64,000 nt of DNA, from positions 3,844,001 to 3,908,000 of the forward strand of contig NZ_CP066362.1 in assembly GCF_030323865.1 (NCBI RefSeq), read 5' to 3'. Shown piece by piece: positions 17,110 to 25,114 of this stretch. Positions within the stretch are counted from its first letter, which is position 1, and each line of letters starts with the position of its first letter. The position numbers and the translations under genes are program-made. Source of the stretch: Pseudarthrobacter defluvii (lineage in GTDB: Bacteria > Actinomycetota > Actinomycetes > Actinomycetales > Micrococcaceae). The notes beneath the pieces were generated by a model. The model did not search any database, had not been told where the DNA came from, and saw only the letters and a program-made list of their open reading frames with translations.

Positions 17110-18024
17110 ATGCTCGACGTCCGCAGGCTCCGGCTGCTCCGCGAATTAAGCATCCGGGGGACGCTGGCTGAGGTGGCGGAGGCCCTGCAGTACAGCCCGT
17201 CGTCGGTCTCGCAGCAGCTGGCCCTGCTGGAGAAGGAAGTGGGCGTGGAGCTGCTCCGCAAAACGGGGCGCCGGGTCCAGCTGACCCCGCAGGCGGAAGT
17301 GTTGGTGGCCCACACCGCCCAGCTGCTGGAAACCATGGAACAGGCGGAGGCGGATCTGGCAGCCTCGCTGACCACCGTCACGGGCACGGTGCGCATCGCG
17401 GTGTTCCAGTCCGCGGCGCTCGCCCTGATGCCGGACACCCTGACGCGCATGGCCAGCACGTACCCCGAAGTCCGGATCGAAATGATCCAGCGGGAGCCGG
17501 AAACGGCGCTGCATGAAACATGGGCGCGCGACTTCGACCTGGTGATCGCTGAGCAGTACCCCGGCCATGCGGCACCGCGGTACCCGGAGCTGGACCGGGT
17601 GAAGCTGACCACCGATGCCATCCGGCTGGCCGTTCCCCCGGCGTCCCACGGCGCACCCGCCATCCGTTCACTGGTGGACACCGCGGAGCTCGCCTGGGTC
17701 ATGGAACCGCGGGGTGCCGCATCGCGCCATTGGGCGGAGCAGGCGTGCCGCAGCGCGGGCTTCGAGCCGGACGTGCGCTTCGAGACAGCGGACCTCCAGG
17801 CCCAGGCGCGGCTGATCGAGTCCGGCAATGCCGTGGCCCTGATGCCGGACCTGGTGTGGACCGGCCGCGGCACCACCGCCCAGCTGCTGGAGCTGCCCGG
17901 CAAGCCGCACCGCACCATCTTCACCTCGGTCCGCCGCTCCAGCGCCCAGCGCCCTGCCATCCTCGCCGCCCGGGAAACCTTGGCTGCTGCCGCCGCCGCA
18001 GTGGCAACGGACGACGCCGGGTGA
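17110..18024 (+). CDS. LysR-family regulator, candidate regulator of proline utilisation
   Basis: A 304-residue LTTR. The winged HTH (LDVRRLRLLRELSIRGTLAE, ALQYSPSSVSQQLALLEKEV) is followed by an effector domain (GTVRIAVFQSAALALMPDTL ... FDLVIAEQYPG ... LIESGNAVALMPDLVW). The HTH is of the subgroup that reads RLRLLRELxxRGTLAEVAxAL, common in Actinobacteria. Divergent from the APC permease with a 155-bp shared region; the shared promoter block at putA implies that both genes are its targets. A regulator is needed because PutA here lacks its own DNA-binding domain. Effector (proline?) inferred only. Confidence 0.87.
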   Translation: MLDVRRLRLLRELSIRGTLAEVAEALQYSPSSVSQQLALLEKEVGVELLRKTGRRVQLTPQAEVLVAHTAQLLETMEQAEADLAASLTTVTGTVRIAVFQSAALALMPDTLTRMASTYPEVRIEMIQREPETALHETWARDFDLVIAEQYPGHAAPRYPELDRVKLTTDAIRLAVPPASHGAPAIRSLVDTAELAWVMEPRGAASRHWAEQACRSAGFEPDVRFETADLQAQARLIESGNAVALMPDLVWTGRGTTAQLLELPGKPHRTIFTSVRRSSAQRPAILAARETLAAAAAAVATDDAG

Positions 18025-18192
18025 CCGGCCGCCGTCGTACGCCTCCTTACTGCGCACCCAGGGAGCTCGTGGTTGCGCAGGTGCGTCCCCTGCGCACTGA
18101 CGGCCGGACTCAGTGCGCAGCGGCGTCATCTGTGGGCCTGTGTTTCGTGCGTCACTGCAGGTGAGGAACCGCAGGTCTAGACTGGACCCGTT

Positions 18193-18618
18193 ATGAATCG
18201 AACAATGTTCAAGTCCAAAATCCACCGGGCCACCGTCACGCACGCCGACCTGCACTACGTAGGCTCGGTCACCGTTGACCTCGACCTGCTTGAGGCCGCC
18301 GACATCCTTCCCGGCGAGTTGGTGTCCATCGTGGACGTCACCAACGGCGCGCGGCTTGAAACTTACACCATCGCCGGCGAACGCGGCTCCGGCGTGATTG
18401 GCATCAACGGTGCAGCGGCGCACCTGATGCACGAGAACGACATCATCATCCTGATCACCTACGCCCAGATGACCACAGAAGAGGCCAAGTCCTTCGAACC
18501 CCGAGTGGTCCATGTGGACGAGAACAACCGCGTGATCCAGCTGGGCAATGATCCCGCCGAGGGCCTTACCCCTGGCGTAGTGCGCCCGCCGTTCGCGCTG
18601 AACAACGCCACCGTCTGA
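18193..18618 (+). CDS. panD: Aspartate 1-decarboxylase
   Basis: A 141-residue pyruvoyl-dependent enzyme making beta-alanine from aspartate for pantothenate. The self-cleavage site Gly24-Ser25 lies in HYVGSVTVD; the processed chain begins at Ser25. Conserved [17 protein letters not shown] and [11 protein letters not shown] follow. The length is typical (about 115-140). The C-terminal tail of about 20 residues after NDPAEG is a common actinobacterial extension. It appears to be monocistronic; the 168 bp before it holds no other gene. Confidence 0.96.
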   Translation: MNRTMFKSKIHRATVTHADLHYVGSVTVDLDLLEAADILPGELVSIVDVTNGARLETYTIAGERGSGVIGINGAAAHLMHENDIIILITYAQMTTEEAKSFEPRVVHVDENNRVIQLGNDPAEGLTPGVVRPPFALNNATV

Positions 18619-18671
18619 TCCCGGAGCGTGAACTCCGGTAGACCCTTCTTCCATGCCCCGCGAGGCATCCT

Positions 18672-19598
18672 TTGCTAGGGGTGCTGGCCGGATTCTTCGT
18701 GGTGTGGTGCATCATCCTGGTGGGCTGGTTCGTGGGCCGGCAAAGGATCCTCGGCGACAACGCCCGGCCCGTCCTCAGCGGCCTGACCTTCTTCGTCGCC
18801 AGCCCGGCACTGCTCTTCGAAACCCTCAGTAAGGCGCGGCTGCAGGAAGTTTTCGCTGAACCGCTGCTGGTCACGGCGGTCGCAGCAATTGTTACGGCGG
18901 CCATTTTCTTCACCATCACCAGGTTCTGGCTGAAACGGGCACTCCCGGAATCGCTGATGTCGGCAATGTCCGCCTCCCTGGCCAACTCGGCAAACCTGGG
19001 TATTCCCATTGCGGTATATGTTCTGGGCGATGCCAGCTATGTGGCACCGCTGCTGATTTTCCAGCTGGCGTTCTTCACCCCGATGTTCCTGATGATCCTT
19101 GACTCGAGCACCAGCACGCACCGCACCACCGTGCTGGGCTTCTTCCTGATGATCCTGCGCAACCCCATGATCGTGGGGTCCGGCTTGGGGCTGCTGGTGG
19201 CCGGCACCGGCTTCCAGGTCCCGGAGCTGGTCATGGAGCCCATCCACCTGATCGGCGGCGCGGCGATTCCCGCCATGCTCATCGCATTCGGCATGAGCCT
19301 GAACGGCACCCGGCCGCTGCAGGCATCCGCCAACCGGCGCCTCGACACCCTGCTGGCCAGCGGCTTCAAGCTGGGAGTCCAGCCGGCCCTTGCCTACCTT
19401 TTTGCCCGCTTCGCGCTGGGGATGGACGGGCATGCCCTGTTCGCCGTGGTGGTCACCTCGGCCCTGCCCACTGCGCAGAACGTGTTCGTTGCGGCCAGCC
19501 GCTACCAGACAGGGCTTACCGTGGCCAAGGACACCGTGCTGATCACCACCGTGGTGGCGGTACCGGCGATGATCGGTGTGGCGCTGCTCCTGGCATAG
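18672..19598 (+). CDS. AEC (auxin efflux carrier) family transporter
   Basis: A 308-residue membrane protein with 10 predicted helices in two repeats of five, the AEC/PIN-like architecture. Family stretches include GRQRILGDNARPVLSGLTFF, SLANSANLGIPIAVYVLGD (with the NxxNxGxP-type motif) and the second-repeat TSALPTAQNVFVAASRY. Start is TTG 18672 with GAGG upstream; GTG at 18681 is an alternative. Bacterial AEC proteins export or take up dicarboxylates or other weak organic acids. It starts 54 bp after panD and may be read through from it. Confidence 0.85.
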   Translation: MLGVLAGFFVVWCIILVGWFVGRQRILGDNARPVLSGLTFFVASPALLFETLSKARLQEVFAEPLLVTAVAAIVTAAIFFTITRFWLKRALPESLMSAMSASLANSANLGIPIAVYVLGDASYVAPLLIFQLAFFTPMFLMILDSSTSTHRTTVLGFFLMILRNPMIVGSGLGLLVAGTGFQVPELVMEPIHLIGGAAIPAMLIAFGMSLNGTRPLQASANRRLDTLLASGFKLGVQPALAYLFARFALGMDGHALFAVVVTSALPTAQNVFVAASRYQTGLTVAKDTVLITTVVAVPAMIGVALLLA

Positions 19599-19633
19599 GC
19601 ATTGAGCAGGCATAACCGCAGCTTGGAGGGCTG

Positions 19634-20761
19634 ATGAATACTGTGCTGGATACCGTGGTGATCGGCGGCGGGGCCATGGGTTCCGCGGCCGCGTGGGCCT
19701 TGTCGCGGCGTGGCCGGCAGGTGACGCTGGTGGAGCAGTTCGGCCCCGGACACAAAATCGGCGCGTCGCACGGCGCCACCCGGAACCTGAACCCGGGCTA
19801 CCACCAGCCGGACTACGTGGCCATGCTGGCCGAGGGGCTGGCGCTGTGGGAGGAGCTGGAGCAGGAAAGCGGCGAGCGGCTGCTGACGCGGACCGGCGTC
19901 GTCACCCACGGCCCGGGCTTCGACGCTCAAAGAATTGCGGCAGCCCTCACCACCGCCGGCATCCGCGCCGAGTTCCTGCACCCGGCCGAGGCCGGCGAAC
20001 AGTGGCGCGGCATCCACTTCGATCAGCAGGTCCTGCACATGCCCGACGGCGGCCAACTCAACCCGGAAGCGGCGCTCCCCGCCTTCCAGCGGCTGGCGTC
20101 CGCCCGGGGCGCCGAAGTCAGGCATAACACCAGAGTGGTGGGCTTCGAGGTGTTCGACGACGGCGTGCGGCTGACGCTTGATTCGGCCGCAGGCACTGAG
20201 CTGGTCACCGCAGCCCAGGCCGTGGTGACGGCAGGCGGCTGGACCGAGAAGCTGCTGGGCAAGGTTAGCGGCCCGCAGGGCATCAGGATTCCCCGCCTCA
20301 GGGTGACCCAGGAGCAGCCGGCGCACTTCCGGGTGACGGACGCCGGCGCCGTGTGGCCCGGCTTCAACCACTACCCCGCCCCGGACTACCAGGGCTGGTA
20401 CTCCCCTGTTTACGGCATGCAGACCCCAGGCGAGGGCATCAAGGCAGGCTGGCACGGGGTTGGCCCGGAAGTGGACCCGGACCACCGCGACTTCCTGCCG
20501 GAGCCAACGCAGCTCGCCGCCCTTCAGGAGTATGCCCGGCAGTGGCTGCCCGGCGTGGATGCCGACTCGTTCGAGGCCATCAGCTGCACCTACACCACCA
20601 CCCCGGACGAGGACTTCATCCTGGACCGGATCGGGCCGGTGGTGATCGGCGCGGGCTTCTCCGGGCACGGCTTCAAGTTCACGCCGGTGGTGGGGCGGAT
20701 CCTGGCGGACCTGGCCACGGGGACCCGGCCGGCACCGTCGATCTTCCGGGCGTCGCGCTAG
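19634..20761 (+). CDS. FAD-dependent amine oxidase, monomeric sarcosine oxidase / N-methyltryptophan oxidase type
   Basis: A 375-residue DAO-fold flavoenzyme. The N-terminal dinucleotide site is VVIGGGAMGSAAAWALSRRG followed by QVTLVEQF; the FAD and substrate loop is GASHGATRN. Near residue 317 the segment ISCTYTTTPDEDFILD contains the Cys that covalently binds FAD in MSOX/MTOX, and the C-terminus has GFSGHGFKFTPVVGR. It would oxidise an N-methyl amino acid to the amino acid, formaldehyde and peroxide. It lies close behind the AEC gene on the same strand (35 bp) and its stop codon overlaps the stop of the convergent MFS gene in a palindromic CTAG. Confidence 0.88.
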   Translation: MNTVLDTVVIGGGAMGSAAAWALSRRGRQVTLVEQFGPGHKIGASHGATRNLNPGYHQPDYVAMLAEGLALWEELEQESGERLLTRTGVVTHGPGFDAQRIAAALTTAGIRAEFLHPAEAGEQWRGIHFDQQVLHMPDGGQLNPEAALPAFQRLASARGAEVRHNTRVVGFEVFDDGVRLTLDSAAGTELVTAAQAVVTAGGWTEKLLGKVSGPQGIRIPRLRVTQEQPAHFRVTDAGAVWPGFNHYPAPDYQGWYSPVYGMQTPGEGIKAGWHGVGPEVDPDHRDFLPEPTQLAALQEYARQWLPGVDADSFEAISCTYTTTPDEDFILDRIGPVVIGAGFSGHGFKFTPVVGRILADLATGTRPAPSIFRASR

Positions 20762-22245
20762 CTGCTGCGGCCTTCCGCCCGGCTGGGAACCTGGCCTGCT
20801 TCACCTGCACCGTCGCCCGCCTGCTCCACGCTGTCAGCCTTGACTGCAGGCATGGTCAATACGGCGACAACGGTCAGCAGCCCGGCCACCAGCGCGGCCA
20901 GGAAGACGGCCCCGGACGCGGAAATAACAGTGGCGGGATCGGCGTCGCCACCAGTGCTGCCGCCGTAGATGGCGTTGGCCACGGCACCGAAAACGGCCAC
21001 GCCCAGGGCGCTCCCGATGGAGCGGGCAAACATGTTGGTGCTGGTCACCACGCCGCGTTCGTGCCAGGGGACGCTGGACTGGGCGGAAATCAGCGTCGGG
21101 GTGGCCAGCAGGCCCAGGCCGAGCCCGACGACGAAGCAGCTCACCGCGATCAGCGCCACGTTGGGCGAAGAGGCCGTGAGCGACAGGATCAGCAGGCCAA
21201 CCACGGAGATGGCAATGCCGATCAGCGCCGTGGTCTTGAACCCGATTCGCAGGTAGAACTTCCCGGCCTGCGAGGCGCTGAGCGGCCAGCCGAGGGTCAG
21301 GGCGGCGAGCGCCAGGCCGGCCACCAGCGGCGAGGAGGACAGGGCGCCTTCAAGGAAGGTGGGCACGTAGGACGTCAGGCCGATCATTACCGTGCCGACG
21401 CCGAAGGACACCAGCGCGGTGGTGGCGAGCAGGCGGCGGGACACCACCCAAGCCGGCAGGATGGGCTCCGCTGCCCGGCGTTCCACCAGGAGGAATGCCG
21501 CCAGCAGGACTGCGCCCACCACGAACACGCCGATGCCGATGGGCGAATTCCAAGCCCACGCCTGGCCGCCCTGGAGGGCGCCGAGGATGAGCAGGCCAAG
21601 TGAGCCGGCCAGCAGCACGGCGCCTGCGTAGTCCACCTTGTGCTTCTTCCGTTCCACGTTCTCGTGCAGGGTGCGGACCAGCATCCACCCGGCCAGGAGG
21701 CAGAGCGGGACGTTGACCAGGAAAATGCCGCGCCAGATGCCCAGTGCGGAGAAAACACCGCCCAGGCTGGGGCCCACTACGGAGGAAATGGCCCAGACGC
21801 TGGCCAGGTAGCCCTGGACCTTGGCGCGCTCCTGAAGGGTGTAAATGTCGCCGGCGATGGTGACGGCCACCGGCAGGACAGCGCCGGCACCGAGCCCCTG
21901 CAGTGCCCGGAAGGCGATCAGCGAGGGCATGCTCCAGGCCACGCCGCACAGCACCGAACCCAGCAGGAACAGGCCGATGCCGGTGAGGATGATGGGTTTG
22001 CGGCCCGCCATGTCGGACAGCTTGCCGTAGATCGGCACGGACACGGCCTGCGCCAGCAGATACGCGGAGAAGAGCCAGGGGAAGGAGGAGAAGCCGCCGA
22101 TGTCCCGCACAATCGACGGGACGGCCGTGGCCACGATGGTGGAATCGATGGCCACGAGTCCCGTGGACAGCATTAGGGCAATGAGGATGGGCCCGCGCTC
22201 GGACCGGAACCCTACGCCGTCTTTGGCGTTCGCCGCGTTTGCCAT
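20758..22245 (-). CDS. MFS multidrug-type exporter, DHA2 family (14 helices)
   Basis: A 495-residue protein of the EmrB/QacA drug:H+ antiporter 2 family. The conserved motif C occurs around SVVGPSLGGVF (residues about 155-165), and LVAIDSTIVATAVPSIVRDI with YGKLSDMAGRKPIILTGIG are the standard motifs D1 and A. There is a Ser/Gly-rich C-terminal tail. The ATG lies 1 nt after the TGA of the LLM flavoprotein gene, so the two are translationally coupled. This suggests export of that enzyme's product or of a toxic compound it handles; no substrate can be read from sequence. Confidence 0.9.
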   Translation of the reverse strand: MANAANAKDGVGFRSERGPILIALMLSTGLVAIDSTIVATAVPSIVRDIGGFSSFPWLFSAYLLAQAVSVPIYGKLSDMAGRKPIILTGIGLFLLGSVLCGVAWSMPSLIAFRALQGLGAGAVLPVAVTIAGDIYTLQERAKVQGYLASVWAISSVVGPSLGGVFSALGIWRGIFLVNVPLCLLAGWMLVRTLHENVERKKHKVDYAGAVLLAGSLGLLILGALQGGQAWAWNSPIGIGVFVVGAVLLAAFLLVERRAAEPILPAWVVSRRLLATTALVSFGVGTVMIGLTSYVPTFLEGALSSSPLVAGLALAALTLGWPLSASQAGKFYLRIGFKTTALIGIAISVVGLLILSLTASSPNVALIAVSCFVVGLGLGLLATPTLISAQSSVPWHERGVVTSTNMFARSIGSALGVAVFGAVANAIYGGSTGGDADPATVISASGAVFLAALVAGLLTVVAVLTMPAVKADSVEQAGDGAGEAGQVPSRAEGRSS

Positions 22246-22246
22246 G

Positions 22247-23236
22247 TCAGACCGCCACCAGGCCGGCGGCCTGCGCCAGCAGCTCGACGGACCGCAGGCG
22301 GTCCTGGGTTCCTGGGCTCTGGTGCGCCACGATGAGTTCGTCGGCGTCGGCGTGCTTGCCGAAGCTCTCCAGGTAATCGATGACGACGTCGGGCGTCCCC
22401 ACCGCGGAGTACGTCATCATCTGCGCCATGTGCCGTCCCTGCGGCGAGTCAAGGATCATGTCAGCTTCGTCGTCTGTGAACTCGCGGCCGCCGCCGAAGA
22501 ACAGGGAGACGCGGGCGCGCTTGGTGGCCTGGAACATCGCCTGCGCTTCCGAGGCGGAGTCGGCGGCGATCACGTTGACGCCGGCGATCACGTGCGGGGC
22601 GTCAAGCTGGGCTGACGGCTTGAACTCGCGGCGGTAGATTTCCACCGCATCCTGCAGCGCGGCCGGGGCAAAGTGCGAGGCGAATGCGTAGGGCAGGCCC
22701 AGCTGCGCGGCCAGGCGGGCGCCGAACAGGGACGAGCCCAGGATGTACAGCGGGACATTGGTCCCCTTACCCGGGGTGGCCTCGACGCCCTGGATGCGGG
22801 TGGGGCCGGTCAGGTAGCCCTGCAGCTCAAGGACGTCCTGCGGGAAGCTGTCCGCGGACATCGGGTCGCGGCGCAGCGCCCGCATGGTGTTCTGGTCGCT
22901 GCCGGGCGCCCGGCCCAGGCCCAGGTCGATCCGGCCCGGGTGCAGGGTTTCCAGGGTGCCGAACTGTTCTGCGATGGTCAGCGGCGAGTGGTTGGGCAGC
23001 ATGACGCCGCCGGCACCCAGCCGGATGCTTTCGGTGTGCGCGGCCACGTGCGCGATCAGCACGCTGGTGGCGGAGGAGGCGATGGAGGACATGTTGTGGT
23101 GCTCGGCGTACCAGATGCGCCGGTAGCCCAGCTTTTCGGCGCTCTGCGCCATGGCCACGCTGCCCGCGAAGCTCTCCGCCGCCGTCTGGCCTTTGCCGAT
23201 GGTTGCCAGGTCAAGGATGGAAAGGGGAAGAGTCAC
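22247..23236 (-). CDS. LLM-class flavin-dependent oxidoreductase (luciferase-like monooxygenase)
   Basis: A 329-residue TIM-barrel flavoprotein. The N-terminus ([19 protein letters not shown]) and [47 protein letters not shown] and [20 protein letters not shown] match the MsnO8/YhbW-type subgroup with FMN-binding residues. Translationally coupled to the DHA2 exporter downstream (TGA-C-ATG). Divergent from an aldo/keto reductase. The substrate is unknown; members include alkanal, alkane and antibiotic monooxygenases. Confidence 0.9.
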   Translation of the reverse strand: MTLPLSILDLATIGKGQTAAESFAGSVAMAQSAEKLGYRRIWYAEHHNMSSIASSATSVLIAHVAAHTESIRLGAGGVMLPNHSPLTIAEQFGTLETLHPGRIDLGLGRAPGSDQNTMRALRRDPMSADSFPQDVLELQGYLTGPTRIQGVEATPGKGTNVPLYILGSSLFGARLAAQLGLPYAFASHFAPAALQDAVEIYRREFKPSAQLDAPHVIAGVNVIAADSASEAQAMFQATKRARVSLFFGGGREFTDDEADMILDSPQGRHMAQMMTYSAVGTPDVVIDYLESFGKHADADELIVAHQSPGTQDRLRSVELLAQAAGLVAV

Positions 23237-23375
23237 GTCAGTTGCGGCCTTTCAGGAACGTTTCGTAAGAATCGCCGGCCGGATTGCGGCGGGCACTTGA
23301 GGCATAACGACGGCGGAGCCCGGCTTATTTCGTCTCCGCCGGAATACTCAGCACGCTTACGATGTTGCCGCCCCT

Positions 23376-24248
23376 ATGAGCCATGATTCAAGGAACCAGC
23401 TGGAACTGTCCGCAACGATCGACCTCAAGGACCTGGGAACCGTGCACCGGCTCGGTTTTGGTGCCATGCGCATCGTGGGTGACGGTGTCTGGGGTGAGCC
23501 CAAGGACCGCCAGGCCGCCATCGACGTGGTGCGCCGCGCCGTCGAACTCGGCGTGGACTTCATCGACACCGCCGACTCCTATGGCCCCAACATCAGCGAG
23601 GAAATCATCGCCGAGGCCCTGCACCCGTACAAGGAGGGGCTGAAGATCGCCACCAAGGTGGGCTTCACCCGCACCGGGCCCAACAAGTGGATTCCCGTTG
23701 GCCGGCCCGAATACCTGCGCCAGCAGACCGAGCTGAGCCTGCGGAAGCTGAAGGTGGACACCCTTGACCTGCTTCAGCTGCACCGGATTGATCCCAAGGT
23801 GGACGCCGAGGAACAGTTCGGCGTCCTGCGCGAACTCCAGGACGAAGGCAAGGTCCGCGCCCTGGGCCTGTCGCAGGTGAGCGTTGAGGACCTGGAGGCT
23901 GCGAGCAGGCATTTCACGGTCTCCACCGTCCAGAACCGCTACAACCTGACCGACCGGAGCTCCGAGGACGTGCTGCGCTACTCCGAGGAAAACGGCATCG
24001 GCTTCATCCCGTGGGCTCCGATCTCGGCGGGCGAGCTCGCCCAGCCGGGCGGCCCGCTCGACGAGGCCGCGAAGCGCCTGGGCGCCACCACCTCCCAGGT
24101 AGCCCTGGCCTGGCTGCTGCGCCGCTCACCCGTGATGATGCCCATCCCCGGCACCGGCTCCGTGCAGCACCTCGAGGAGAACATGGCCGCCGCCGGCATC
24201 ACGCTCGACGACGACACGTACGCTGAGCTTGAAGCAGCCGGCAAGTAG
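23376..24248 (+). CDS. Aldo/keto reductase
   Basis: A 290-residue AKR barrel. Signatures: LGFGAMRI at the first strand, [20 protein letters not shown] with the catalytic Asp and Tyr, ATKVGF with the Lys, DLLQLHRID with the His, then [11 protein letters not shown] and [14 protein letters not shown] for NADPH binding. It probably reduces aldehydes or ketones with NADPH. The next gene (DJ-1/PfpI) follows 64 bp later on the same strand, after an 18-bp tandem duplication, so the pair may form a carbonyl-stress operon. Confidence 0.93.
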   Translation: MSHDSRNQLELSATIDLKDLGTVHRLGFGAMRIVGDGVWGEPKDRQAAIDVVRRAVELGVDFIDTADSYGPNISEEIIAEALHPYKEGLKIATKVGFTRTGPNKWIPVGRPEYLRQQTELSLRKLKVDTLDLLQLHRIDPKVDAEEQFGVLRELQDEGKVRALGLSQVSVEDLEAASRHFTVSTVQNRYNLTDRSSEDVLRYSEENGIGFIPWAPISAGELAQPGGPLDEAAKRLGATTSQVALAWLLRRSPVMMPIPGTGSVQHLEENMAAAGITLDDDTYAELEAAGK

Positions 24249-24263
24249 CAAGCGGCTTCCAGC

Positions 24264-24299
24264 CACTCACGTCAGCAAAGACACTCACGTCAGCAAGGA
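24264..24299. repeat. 18-bp tandem duplication before the DJ-1/PfpI gene
   Basis: CACTCACGTCAGCAAAGA is followed directly by CACTCACGTCAGCAAGGA, one mismatch. It lies between the aldo/keto reductase stop and the AGGAGA ribosome binding site at 24301. Confidence 0.9.
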
Positions 24300-24312
24300 C
24301 AGGAGAAACACC

Positions 24313-25011
24313 ATGGCAAACATTTTGATGGTCGTCTCGGCCGCAGATTCCCTCACCATGAAGGACGGCAGCGAACACCCCACCGGCTACTGGGCAGAGG
24401 AACTGGTGGTGTCCCACCAGACCCTGACCGAGGCCGGCAACACGGTACACATCGCCACCCCGGGAGGCCGGAAGCCCACGGTGGACCAGGTGAGCCTGGC
24501 TGCCGAGTCGGCAGGTGGGGACGAGCGGGCGCAGGGGTTTAAGGACTACATCGCGAAGATCGACGGCGAGCTGGCGCACCCGCTGGTCCTGGCCGACGTC
24601 GACGTTGCCTCCTACGACGCCGTGGTGATGCCCGGCGGCCACGGTCCCATGGCCGACCTGTACAAGGACGCCGACCTGGGCCGCATCCTGGTGGCAGCCA
24701 ACAAGGACGGCAAGATCATTGCGCCGTTCTGCCACGGCCCCGCCGGGCTGCTGAGCGCAACGGACGACGACGGCGCATTCGCCTTCAAGGGACGGCGCCT
24801 CACGGTCTTCACCAACGAGGAAGAGCTTGGCGGCGGCACCGGTGAGAACACGCCGTGGCTGGTGGAGGACGCGCTGAAGGAGAAGGGCGCCGTCGTCGAA
24901 AACGGCGCGGCCTGGTCCTCCAATGTGGTCCGGGACGGCAACCTCATCACCGGGCAAAACCCGCAGTCCAGCGAGGACGTGGCCAAGGAAGTGCTTACCG
25001 CGCTGAGCTAG
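24313..25011 (+). CDS. DJ-1/PfpI family protein, type 1 glutamine amidotransferase-like (Hsp31/glyoxalase III type)
   Basis: A 232-residue cytosolic protein starting at the ATG behind AGGAGA. MANILMVVSAADSLTMKDG and YWAEELVVSHQTLTEAGNTV are typical of the YhbO/Hsp31-like class. The nucleophile elbow IAPFCHGPAGLLS holds the catalytic Cys-His; the acidic partner is probably the Glu in ..TGYWAEE... and GGHGPMADLYKD forms the oxyanion region. Members act as glyoxalase III (methylglyoxal to lactate), deglycases or chaperones. The adjacent aldo/keto reductase fits a role against reactive carbonyls. The frame is open upstream to 24229 but the added part overlaps the preceding gene and lacks a ribosome binding site. 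Confidence 0.88.
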   Translation: MANILMVVSAADSLTMKDGSEHPTGYWAEELVVSHQTLTEAGNTVHIATPGGRKPTVDQVSLAAESAGGDERAQGFKDYIAKIDGELAHPLVLADVDVASYDAVVMPGGHGPMADLYKDADLGRILVAANKDGKIIAPFCHGPAGLLSATDDDGAFAFKGRRLTVFTNEEELGGGTGENTPWLVEDALKEKGAVVENGAAWSSNVVRDGNLITGQNPQSSEDVAKEVLTALS

Positions 25012-25036
25012 CCGGCACGTCTTTCAGGCAGTAACA

Positions 25037-25070
25037 GAGGGGACCAGTTCGCAAAAGAACTGGTCCCCTC
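25037..25070. terminator. Intrinsic terminator-like hairpin, 14-bp perfect stem
   Basis: GAGGGGACCAGTTC (25037-25050) pairs with GAACTGGTCCCCTC (25057-25070) around GCAAAA, followed only by CCTT. It separates the convergent DJ-1/PfpI and coiled-coil genes. Confidence 0.8.
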
Positions 25071-25114
25071 CTTGCGGCGCACGCCATTGGACGCCGGTCT
25101 TCATGCCTCGTTGA

